Origin: Fibrobacterota bacterium
GTDB lineage: Bacteria; Fibrobacterota; Chitinivibrionia; Chitinivibrionales; FEN-1185
Assembly (NCBI GenBank): GCA_003165595.1
Contig: PLWQ01000017.1
Coordinates: 1 to 48,513 of the forward strand
Direction: 5' to 3'
Length of the DNA stretch: 48,513 bases
Shown here: in pieces, positions 1 through 7,454 of the stretch
How positions within the stretch are numbered: position 1 is the stretch's first letter
Layout: the number at the start of each line of letters is the position of its first letter
Translations under genes and position numbers: made by a program
The notes under the pieces: model-generated
What the model was told of the DNA's origin: nothing
Databases searched by the model: none
What the model saw: the letters and a program-made list of their open reading frames with translations, nothing else

Positions 1-33
1 AAAAAAGAGCTCGAAAAGATGAACAAAGAGTAG
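1..33 (+). CDS. C-terminal tail of an upstream gene (partial)
   Basis: The first 33 bases read as ten codons and a TAG stop with no interruption (KKELEKMNKE). The Lys/Glu-rich ending resembles the coiled end of the TPR protein that follows, so this could be the end of a related periplasmic protein. Too little is present to assign a family, and the frame could be open by chance. Confidence 0.35.
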   Translation, partial: KKELEKMNKE

Positions 34-95
34 AAGGTTCCTGAGCGAATTGCCGATTCACCAGTGGGGAATTGGAGAAAGAGGAGAATACTTTC

Positions 96-3000
96 ATGAG
101 AACAAGCAAAATGAAGCTGGTGCTGTGTGTAGCGGCGCTTTTTGCGGCCAGCGTTGTGGGGCAGGGCGTTCGTGTGTACGCGGCGGATGATACGGACGCA
201 AAGAAGAAAGAAATACTTGAGCAAATCAAGAAGCTTGAGGAACAAAAAGCTCATCTGGCCGGCGAGAAGAAGCCGGCGGGCAAGCAGAACCTGGATGAGA
301 TTGTCGCCAGGTACGAGAACCTGCTTTCGGGATGCACCAAGAAGAGCGACCGGTGCGCCGACGTGCTCTCAACGCTTGCGCAGCTCTACTATCAGCAGGC
401 ACAGGATTCCTACATCAAGGCGCGTGAAGACTACGGCCACCAGATGGACGAATACGACAAGAACCCGAAGGGCATGAGGGAGCCGGTGAACCCGGTTCCG
501 AACTATTCAAAAGCGATGAAAATGTACGGGCGCCTGGCCCATGAGTATTCCGATTTCCGGACCATCGACGAAGCCTATTACCAGATGGGAAATATCTATC
601 TGGTAATGGGGGAACTCGACAGTTCCGCCTGGGCCATGGAACAATTGCTCAGGGTTTCTCCGAACGGCGGCCGCGCATCGGGCGCCCATTTCAGGCTCGC
701 CGATTTTGCTTACATGCAGCACGACTATCCGCGGGCGCTCAAGCACCTCGAATTGTGCAAGCCCGAAGGACTTTCCCCGGACAACCAGGGCATGGTGCAG
801 TACCGCAAGGGCGACATCTACTACAACATGGGCGAATTCGACAAGGCGGTCCAATGTTTCCAGGACTACATTCAAAAATGCGACGCCGGCGAGTATCCGA
901 AACAGGAATTCCGGGGAGAAGCCCTGGAAATGATGGCCGTTGCCTTTTCGGATATGCCCAAAGGCTCCGAGGAAGCGGAGAAGTTTTTCAGGAAAACCGG
1001 CGCCCGGCCGTACGAAGACTATGTGGTTTACACCATCGGAATGAAGAACCGGGTTCACGGCCAAACCGACGACGCGATCGTCTCGCTGCAATACGCGCTC
1101 AAGAGGTTTCCTTACTATAAAGATGCGCCCATAGCCCAGCAGATGCTTGTGGAATGCTTTATCATCAAGAAAGATTACGAGAAGGCCAATGCGGCCCGGG
1201 AAAAGCTCGTCGATTTCTACGGTCCCTCGGGTGAATGGGCTTCCAAAAACGGATCACAAAAGGCCGTTATGGACCAGGCGCGAGACCAGGTGCGCAAAGC
1301 CCTGGCCGCAATCCCGCTGTACTATCACGGCCTGGCACAGAAGTCCAAAGACAAGGCTCTGTACGAGAAGGCCCTCAAACGGTACAACGAATTTTCCCAG
1401 AAGTTCCCGGAAGACAAGTGGCACAACTACGAGTTCAAGTACTACATGGCCGAGATCTACAACACCCTTGGCGATTACCAGAAATCAGCCGAGAACTTCG
1501 ACTATGTCGCCATGGCCGACCTCGCGAGTTTCGGCGCGTACAAAGAAGATGTCGACACTCTGGGCATGGATCAGACCGAGATCGAGAAGCAGAAGAAAGA
1601 AGAAAAGACCGGCCCAATTTCCATTTCCCAGGAAGATGCCGCGTACAACGCGGTGGTCGCGCTCATGAATGCGCGCAAGAAGGCGATGGCCGGCGACGGC
1701 GTAAGCGACGAACAGTCGTTCAATCTGCCGGAAACCAAGCAGCTTCTCGATTACATTCACCGGTATCAGACCAAGTTCGTCAAGAGCGCCAATGCCGCGG
1801 AAATCACCTTTATCGGCGCGGATGTCTATTATTCCGCCAAGATGTACGACAATGCCAGCAAAGACTACAAATTCATCATCGACACCTACCCCGAGTCGAA
1901 ATTTGCCCTCAAGTCGATGCGCATGATCGCCAACTGCTACGTGAGCACCGGTGAATTCGACCTGGCCATGGCAAAGTACAAGGACCTTCTCAAGAAGACG
2001 CAGGCGAACACGCCCGAATATAACGAACTGATCGAGCTCGCGGCGGGCGCCATGTTCAAGAAGGCCGAGTCGATGAAGAAGGCCAACAACGTCATGGGCG
2101 CGGCCGATGCGTTCAAAGCCATCGCCGCCGATTATCCCAAAAGTAAAGTAGCGGCGCGCGGGTGGCTCGAAGCGGCAATCTGCTACGAGAACACCAATAA
2201 CTTTGAGCTGGCCGCTTCCACCTTGGAGGATCTGGCGCAGAAATTCCCCGCTTCCGAGCTTCGCGAGAAAGCCTTTATTCAGGCCGCCGAGGATTTCAAG
2301 AAAGTTGAAAAATGGGCCAATGCGGCTAACGTGTACCAGACCGCCGCCCTCACTATCACCAAGCCGGACTATGCTATTCCCTGTTTGTCGTACGCTGCCG
2401 AAGCGTATTCCAAGGTGAACGACTACGACAATGCCGGAAAAATGTACGAGCTGGCCTACGAGCGCTATCCGAAAGACGCGAAGACCCCGCTTGCCCTGTA
2501 CAATGCCGGTCTCATTTACGAAAAGGGAAAGCTTTACGATCGGGCCATTCGCTCGTACACGGTCCTCACGCAGAACTTCCCCGCTTCCGAATATTCCGCG
2601 GAAGCCTTCTTCTCCATCGGGCTGTGCTACGAAAAAATGGGCCGCAACGTGGACATGGCCGCGGTCTTTACCGATTTCGCGAGAAAATATGAAGGGGACA
2701 AGTACAAGCAGGTTGAGGCGCTCGTAAAAGCCGGAGACGCGTATTTCAACCTCGGGGATTTCAAGGAAGCGCAGAAGGACTATCAGCTGGCGGTCGAGGT
2801 CTACGAGAAGTTCAAGGGCAAGGCCGACATGAATGTCGAAGCGGTTGCCAAGTCGTACTACAAACAAGGTGAAATCCTGTACAAAGCGTTTTCGGACATA
2901 AGTCTTAAGGGGAACAAGAGCCAGGTGGCCGCTAACCTGAGAGCAAAGGAAGAAGCGCTCAGGAACGCGGCCGGTCCCTATGCAAAGTCGATTGAAATCG

Positions 3001-3818
3001 GCGTGGAAGAGTGGACCCTGCGCTCCACATTCAAGATCGGGCAAAGCTTTGTCGATTTCGCGGATGCCATCGAGGACCAGTCCCTCGAAGGGGCAGCCGA
3101 CCAGAAGATGGCCGCCAAGATCAAGATTCTTTCGAGTCTCGACAAATACTACGTGAGCGCTCTCAAATATTTCCAAAAGAATATCGAGTGGGCCTACGAT
3201 CAGAACATTTCAGGCGAATATGTAACAAAGTCCATGGACATGTTCATGAAGGTCCTGTTCCTGCGCGCCAATGCGCTTGAAAAAGTGGGCATCATTCTCA
3301 AAACTTCGCCCATTCCGAAGGACCTTTCCAAAGAGGAAAAACAGGCATATCAGGAACTTCTTGAAGAGAAATCCCTCGAAGCCATGGACAAGGCCCTCCC
3401 GCTGTACGAAGAGGCAATCAAGGCCGCTGCCGACATGGGAATCGCCCAAAGCCCGTGGCTCACGAAAATCAAGGAGCGAATCCAGGAGATCAATCCGTCT
3501 TCGCAGGCCCTCACTATCGTGATAAATCCCCGCACGCCAAAGGCCGCGCCGCCCGAGGCCGCGGTTCCGGCTCCGGCTGAGCCGAGCAAGGTGCAAAAGG
3601 AACAAAAGGGCGCCGTCGTCAAACCGGCGGTCGCAACCGCCGCCACTACGCCGCAGTTTCATGACGACACCTATCTGCGGAACATGAAGCGCATCCAGAA
3701 TATTGTTCAGATGGAAATTCCTCTTGACGACAAGATCAAGCAGTTGAACCGGATCGAAACAGAGGCTCAGCGAGCTGTCAGCGAGGAGGAGGAAAAAATT
3801 CAGGAGCTCAAGAAATAA
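96..3818 (+). CDS. Large secreted TPR-repeat protein, first gene of the Exb/TonB operon
   Basis: About 1240 residues. I prefer ATG 96 because GAGGAG at 81-86 lies nine bases upstream; the in-frame TTG at 72 would add eight residues and has no such site. The N-terminus (MRTSKMKLVLCVAALFAAS...) is a Sec signal peptide, so the protein should act in the periplasm or at the outer membrane. Nearly the whole length is tetratricopeptide repeats with the usual A/Y/F spacing, resembling the YbgF/BamD-type repeats that scaffold envelope complexes. The C-terminus is a Pro/Ala-rich linker (about residues 1150-1195) followed by a charged helical tail. Immediately downstream are exbB, two exbD and tonB, so a scaffold role for that energised system is inferred. 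Far longer than YbgF or CpoB (about 260 residues). No enzymatic motif seen. Confidence 0.9.
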   Translation: MRTSKMKLVLCVAALFAASVVGQGVRVYAADDTDAKKKEILEQIKKLEEQKAHLAGEKKPAGKQNLDEIVARYENLLSGCTKKSDRCADVLSTLAQLYYQQAQDSYIKAREDYGHQMDEYDKNPKGMREPVNPVPNYSKAMKMYGRLAHEYSDFRTIDEAYYQMGNIYLVMGELDSSAWAMEQLLRVSPNGGRASGAHFRLADFAYMQHDYPRALKHLELCKPEGLSPDNQGMVQYRKGDIYYNMGEFDKAVQCFQDYIQKCDAGEYPKQEFRGEALEMMAVAFSDMPKGSEEAEKFFRKTGARPYEDYVVYTIGMKNRVHGQTDDAIVSLQYALKRFPYYKDAPIAQQMLVECFIIKKDYEKANAAREKLVDFYGPSGEWASKNGSQKAVMDQARDQVRKALAAIPLYYHGLAQKSKDKALYEKALKRYNEFSQKFPEDKWHNYEFKYYMAEIYNTLGDYQKSAENFDYVAMADLASFGAYKEDVDTLGMDQTEIEKQKKEEKTGPISISQEDAAYNAVVALMNARKKAMAGDGVSDEQSFNLPETKQLLDYIHRYQTKFVKSANAAEITFIGADVYYSAKMYDNASKDYKFIIDTYPESKFALKSMRMIANCYVSTGEFDLAMAKYKDLLKKTQANTPEYNELIELAAGAMFKKAESMKKANNVMGAADAFKAIAADYPKSKVAARGWLEAAICYENTNNFELAASTLEDLAQKFPASELREKAFIQAAEDFKKVEKWANAANVYQTAALTITKPDYAIPCLSYAAEAYSKVNDYDNAGKMYELAYERYPKDAKTPLALYNAGLIYEKGKLYDRAIRSYTVLTQNFPASEYSAEAFFSIGLCYEKMGRNVDMAAVFTDFARKYEGDKYKQVEALVKAGDAYFNLGDFKEAQKDYQLAVEVYEKFKGKADMNVEAVAKSYYKQGEILYKAFSDISLKGNKSQVAANLRAKEEALRNAAGPYAKSIEIGVEEWTLRSTFKIGQSFVDFADAIEDQSLEGAADQKMAAKIKILSSLDKYYVSALKYFQKNIEWAYDQNISGEYVTKSMDMFMKVLFLRANALEKVGIILKTSPIPKDLSKEEKQAYQELLEEKSLEAMDKALPLYEEAIKAAADMGIAQSPWLTKIKERIQEINPSSQALTIVINPRTPKAAPPEAAVPAPAEPSKVQKEQKGAVVKPAVATAATTPQFHDDTYLRNMKRIQNIVQMEIPLDDKIKQLNRIETEAQRAVSEEEEKIQELKK

Positions 3819-3878
3819 TCATGCAGGGTCATTGCCAGGAGAAAGGAGTAAAAAATCGTATTCTTTTCGTGATACCCT

Positions 3879-3906
3879 TTGATTATCATAATTCCAACAT
3901 TATTTT
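3879..3906 (+). promoter_or_regulatory. Candidate sigma70-type promoter before exbB
   Basis: TTGATT at 3879-3884 and TATTTT at 3901-3906 are 16 bp apart, in the AT-rich 120-bp gap between the TPR gene and exbB. exbB has a good ribosome binding site (GGAAGGGG) about eight bases before ATG 3940. This would let the motor genes be expressed separately from the TPR gene. AT-rich DNA yields such matches by chance. Confidence 0.35.
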
Positions 3907-3939
3907 ACTTATATCACTTTAATGGAAGGGGTTTAACCT

Positions 3940-4566
3940 ATGCAAATGCTCAATTTCCTTTTGCTCGGTTTTCAGTCTGCGGCCAGCTTCATCATGTGGA
4001 TCATCCTGTTGTTGTTCTTTGCCGGACTCGGATTGTTTGTCGAGCGTTTCTGGTATCTGTTCATTAAGTGCGACATGGGAAGCGCCGCCTTTATGAAGGG
4101 AATTTCCAACTACCTCAAAGCCGGTGACTACGATCGCGCCATCAAGTACGCGCTCACGATGAAGTCCCCTCTTGCAAGGGGCGTTCTCACCGTTCTGCAG
4201 AATCGCACAAAAGGCCCCAAGGCTATCAGAAAAGCGGTTGACGAAGTCTTTCTTACCGAAGGTCCGAAAATCAAGCGCAATGTCTTCCTGTTGAACACGC
4301 TTGCCAACCTGGCAACGCTCACGGGACTCACCGGCACGATTTACGGAACAATGGAATGTTTTGACGCAATCGCGAATGCTCCTGCAGCGCAGAGAGCCCA
4401 GCAGCTGGCATCCGGTATTTCAATCACGATGTCCGCAACGCTCATGGGACTTCTTGTTGCCATACCGTGCATTCTCGCGCATGGTGTCCTCAGCGGCAAA
4501 GCAGACAAGATTATCGAAGACATGGACGAAAAGGTCACGAAGCTGAGCAACGCTGTTGAAGAATAA
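3940..4566 (+). CDS. exbB: ExbB/TolQ/MotA-family proton channel subunit
   Basis: 208 residues with three membrane segments: about residues 10-35, and two after the cytoplasmic loop (near residues 115-135 and 150-175). The diagnostic segments are TLTGLTGTIYGTMECF and GISITMSATLMGLLVAIP, which match the conserved TM2 and TM3 of ExbB/TolQ including the small-residue/Thr helix faces that form the proton path. In the family, a pentamer of ExbB surrounds a dimer of ExbD and uses proton flow to work a TonB or TolA partner. The two exbD genes and the tonB gene follow. ATG 3940 has a strong Shine-Dalgarno. The gene cannot be assigned more narrowly to ExbB, TolQ or a gliding-motor type from sequence alone. 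Confidence 0.92.
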   Translation: MQMLNFLLLGFQSAASFIMWIILLLFFAGLGLFVERFWYLFIKCDMGSAAFMKGISNYLKAGDYDRAIKYALTMKSPLARGVLTVLQNRTKGPKAIRKAVDEVFLTEGPKIKRNVFLLNTLANLATLTGLTGTIYGTMECFDAIANAPAAQRAQQLASGISITMSATLMGLLVAIPCILAHGVLSGKADKIIEDMDEKVTKLSNAVEE

Positions 4567-4600
4567 GTTTCCCTGGAGGTTTTTTCGCCGTCGAGTGTAA

Positions 4601-4642
4601 CATTTTCCCTTGCTGAAGCGTTATAGTAGTGAAGGGAAAATG
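4601..4642 (+). other. Stem-loop between exbB and exbD1
   Basis: CATTTTCCCTT (4601-4611) is the perfect reverse complement of AAGGGAAAATG (4632-4642), giving an 11-bp stem with a 20-nt loop in the 189-bp gap. No T-run follows, so it is not a classic terminator. It could be a processing or stability element that sets ExbB above ExbD, matching the 5:2 subunit ratio of the family; that role is inferred. Confidence 0.5.
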
Positions 4643-4755
4643 CGAGCAAACGGTCGGGCCGCGATAGAGGCCCGGTGAGACGTTGATTCGTTACGGTGTC
4701 GGCGGAGACGGGAACATATTCATAATGTTATTAAACTTAAAACAGGACAAGCACA

Positions 4756-5574
4756 ATGGCAAAAAGACCAGCTAAAATGACCGATGAGGCGGGCGGCGGT
4801 CACGACCTGACCATAGACCTGAAGCCGTTCATCAACTTCCTGGTGGTGCTCATCCCGGTGCTCATGCTTTCTGCGGAATTTGCCAAGATTTCGATTATCA
4901 ATCTCAAACTTCCGGAGAACCGCGGATCCAGCCCGTCAATAAAGCAGACCAAGGCGCCAGAACAAAACGATGACAACAAGCTTCTTTTAACAATGATTGT
5001 TACCGACTCGGTTGTCACCCTTGGCGCCAAAGGCGGATTTCTCCCCAGCCTTTTCTACAGGGAATTCCACAAGTACGTTTCCCGTGAAGACCGGGCAGTG
5101 GAGGTCACCGTCGAATACGATCCGTCAAACCCCAAGAAACAGTTCAAGAATCCAAAATCGGGAAAACCATTCCTCGTTACCGAACGACAGGAAATCCTGT
5201 TGTATGTAACCGACGAGAACCGCAACATCATCAACTGCCTGTATACCAAGACCGGCGAGATGCTCACCGATGGAGCCGGCAATCCTCTCAAGGCTGCCGC
5301 CAAAGCGGGTGACACCGTTTACATACTCACCAATCCCCGTCGTGAGGTTGTTGTAACCGATCCGGGCCAGTATTCGCTGCACCCCTTGTCCGCGTACGAC
5401 GAAATGAAGAACAGGCTCATGAAGATCAAGCAGCGGTACGCCGATGTCCCGGACGCAAACGATATCATTCTCGCTGCCGAGAATCAGGTTGCTTACGACA
5501 AAATCGTCCAGCTCATGGATGTGGCGAGAGCGGCCGAGTTTCCAAACATCGCGATTTCAAAACTAAGGAGTTAA
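4756..5574 (+). CDS. exbD: ExbD-family protein 1, enlarged, with Asn at the proton-site Asp
   Basis: 272 residues, about twice the usual ExbD length. The N-terminal membrane anchor (residues 17-40, DLTIDLKPFINFLVVLIP...) aligns directly with E. coli ExbD (DINVTPFIDVMLVLLII). The essential Asp25 of E. coli corresponds to Asn27 here (AAC at 4834-4836). The periplasmic part carries an insertion (about residues 100-200) before a typical ExbD end (ENQVAYDKIVQLMDVARAAE). It sits between exbB and a second exbD, whose start is two bases after this stop. The protein may be a structural, non-protonating half of a heterodimer, or use another residue; both are inference. Family assignment is firm. Confidence 0.88.
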   Translation: MAKRPAKMTDEAGGGHDLTIDLKPFINFLVVLIPVLMLSAEFAKISIINLKLPENRGSSPSIKQTKAPEQNDDNKLLLTMIVTDSVVTLGAKGGFLPSLFYREFHKYVSREDRAVEVTVEYDPSNPKKQFKNPKSGKPFLVTERQEILLYVTDENRNIINCLYTKTGEMLTDGAGNPLKAAAKAGDTVYILTNPRREVVVTDPGQYSLHPLSAYDEMKNRLMKIKQRYADVPDANDIILAAENQVAYDKIVQLMDVARAAEFPNIAISKLRS

Positions 5575-5575
5575 T

Positions 5576-6082
5576 ATGGCTATTCAACGGGGAAGGAACA
5601 AATACACCACGCCCAAGTCGGCTGGTTTGATTATTACTTCCTTGATTGACTTTTTCTCAATTGTCGTCATATATCTCATGAAGAGCTACTCTTCGGAGGG
5701 AAGCATTCTCACCAACGCGGATAACCTGGTGCTTCCCAACTCCGTGGCAATCACCAAACCCAAGGATATTTATCTCCAGGTTGCCGCCACAAACGATATG
5801 GTGCTGGTCGACAACATACCCATTGTGCCGACCGACGACATTCGAAGAATTCCACAGGATGTTCCGGATCCGATCGTTGCCAAGCTGGAGGAAAAGCTGA
5901 ATGCTACCTATGCTCAGGAACAGCAAATGGTGAAGCTGGGTGCGCTCAACAAGATCCAGGGAAATGTGATTATCCAAATGGACAAGAACGTGGAATTCGA
6001 CGTTCTATTCAAGATCATGAATACCTGCGGGAAAGTTGGCTACAATAATATGAATTTCGCGGTCATGGAAAGGGAGCAATAA
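5576..6082 (+). CDS. exbD: ExbD-family protein 2, with the proton-site Asp
   Basis: 168 residues. The single membrane helix (residues 17-36, GLIITSLIDFFSIVVIYLM) keeps the Asp (Asp25, GAC 5648-5650) in the SLID context expected for the proton-carrying residue. The periplasmic domain ends in the usual pattern (IIQMDKNVEFDVLFKIMNTCGKVGYNNMNF), where the D-K-x-V-x-F/Y-x-x-L element of ExbD is visible. AAGGAG lies five bases before the ATG and the spacing to exbD1 is one base, so the two are translationally linked. With exbD1 it probably makes a heterodimer in the ExbB pore. Confidence 0.88.
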   Translation: MAIQRGRNKYTTPKSAGLIITSLIDFFSIVVIYLMKSYSSEGSILTNADNLVLPNSVAITKPKDIYLQVAATNDMVLVDNIPIVPTDDIRRIPQDVPDPIVAKLEEKLNATYAQEQQMVKLGALNKIQGNVIIQMDKNVEFDVLFKIMNTCGKVGYNNMNFAVMEREQ

Positions 6083-6084
6083 CT

Positions 6085-7386
6085 GTGAAGTACAAAGTAC
6101 TGATAAAGAAATGCACAGATCCCGGACGTGCCGACACAATAGCCGACGAGATTGCCCGGTGGTCCGGTACGACAGCGGATGTAGTACGAGGCGTTATTAC
6201 GCAGAAACCGGTATGCATCCGAAAAGAAGCCGACGAAAACGAGGCTTTGCGTCTCAAGCAGCAGTTCGAAGCAATTGGCGCGGAAATCGAATTGGTGGCT
6301 CTGGAAAAGGCCCCTGTTGCCGCAGCGGACGAGGACGAAGTCGATGAAGACGCCGAAGACAACGTCCGAACCCTGTCCGACAGCGAGTACACCCAGGTCC
6401 TTAACAAGCGCAACGATATTTTTCATATCGAGAAGGACGCCAAGCTGAGAAATCTGGTTGTTATTGCGATGATACTCGGACTCTGCGTGGGCTTCTGGAT
6501 GAGCACCATCAAAGTGGTGCAGGTTGCCACAGACTTCTTTGAAAAGATCCCCGAAGAAAGGGTCGCCAAGTTTGTCAAGGGCGAAGTCGACGCCACCCTC
6601 GACGACCAGAAGAAGAAGAAGGAAGACGAGGCCAAGAAGAAGGAAGAAGAGCTCAAGACCGACAAGAAGACCCTCAAGAAAGAAACGGACAAGAAGGGCG
6701 CGGGTGGAAAGTTCGGCGGCGGCGGAGACCCGCGCGCGCGCGTCACGCAGAAGGGCGTTCTTGGAATCATTTCCGGAAAGATCACCGGCAAGGCGGTTGC
6801 CAGCGCCGACATTTTCGGAAAAGGCGGCTTTGCTACCGGCATTGACGGAATCCTTCAGGGTATTGGCGGACTCAAGGCCGGCGGCTCCGGCGGCGTCGGA
6901 AGAAAAGGCGCTGCAGGTATCGGTTTCGGGGCCGGCTATGGAAGCGGATTCGGCGGCGGAAGCGGTTTTTCCGGCGTGGACGATCTTATCGGCGGACTTC
7001 TGGGCGGCGAAGGCGAAAGCAGCCTCTCGCTCAAGAAGCGCGGAAATCTTACCGTGTCGGAGCCCAAGTTCGTAAAGGGCGGCGCCCTCACGGGAGGCAG
7101 AAGCAGGGCGAGTATCATGCGCGTTGTGATGCAGAACATCGCCGCACTCCGCTACGCCTACAACAAACGCCTGCGCGAGAAGCCCGGCCTCAAAGGCAAG
7201 ATCACCTGCAAATTTGCAATTGACGAATTCGGAAAGGTTATCTTTTGTGAAGTCCTCGAATCAACCATGAGCGATCCGCAGCTCGAGGAGGAAGTCGTTG
7301 ACAAAATCAAAAGATGGGTCTTTGAGAAGATCGACAAGCCCGGTGATGTCACCGAGGTTGTGTACCCATTCGTATTCTCGCAGTAG
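6085..7386 (+). CDS. TonB-like energy transducer with an L7/L12-like N-terminal domain
   Basis: 433 residues from GTG 6085, two bases after exbD2. Four parts are visible. Residues 1-72 form a small alpha/beta domain whose pattern resembles the ribosomal L7/L12 C-terminal domain. A membrane helix lies at about 122-143 (LVVIAMILGLCVGFWMS). A Lys/Glu-rich segment (about 174-210) is followed by a Gly-rich segment (about 210-320). The C-terminal domain, about 340-433 (LRYAYNKRLREKPGLKGKIT, then KFAIDEFGKVIFCEV), is of the TonB/AgmX type that binds outer-membrane partners. The Pro-rich spacer of classic TonB is missing. The helix lacks an obvious TonB SHLS-type His motif. Position after exbB-exbD-exbD makes it the force-transmitting partner of that motor. 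Confidence 0.85.
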   Translation: MKYKVLIKKCTDPGRADTIADEIARWSGTTADVVRGVITQKPVCIRKEADENEALRLKQQFEAIGAEIELVALEKAPVAAADEDEVDEDAEDNVRTLSDSEYTQVLNKRNDIFHIEKDAKLRNLVVIAMILGLCVGFWMSTIKVVQVATDFFEKIPEERVAKFVKGEVDATLDDQKKKKEDEAKKKEEELKTDKKTLKKETDKKGAGGKFGGGGDPRARVTQKGVLGIISGKITGKAVASADIFGKGGFATGIDGILQGIGGLKAGGSGGVGRKGAAGIGFGAGYGSGFGGGSGFSGVDDLIGGLLGGEGESSLSLKKRGNLTVSEPKFVKGGALTGGRSRASIMRVVMQNIAALRYAYNKRLREKPGLKGKITCKFAIDEFGKVIFCEVLESTMSDPQLEEEVVDKIKRWVFEKIDKPGDVTEVVYPFVFSQ

Positions 7387-7390
7387 GGGC

Positions 7391-7419
7391 TTGACACCGA
7401 CTTTCCGGGAGAATATAAT
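7391..7419 (+). promoter_or_regulatory. Consensus sigma70 promoter for the barrel-protein gene
   Basis: TTGACA (7391-7396), exactly 17 bp, then TATAAT (7414-7419): both hexamers match consensus fully. It begins five bases after the tonB-like stop codon. A start near 7426 would give a leader of about 30 nt with GGAGG before ATG 7455. AGGGGCT (7385-7391) and AGCCCCT (7428-7434, followed by a T-run) enclose the promoter and might also act as a weak terminator for the upstream operon. Confidence 0.8.
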
Positions 7420-7454
7420 AGAGCCGTAGCCCCTTTTTCTATGGAGGATGTGAT

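Noticed and set aside
1485-3176. Long minus-strand reading frame (563 codons) inside the TPR gene
   Set aside because: It is antisense to a clear TPR protein; codon bias of the plus strand opens the frame by chance, and composition is Val/His/Gly/Arg-heavy.
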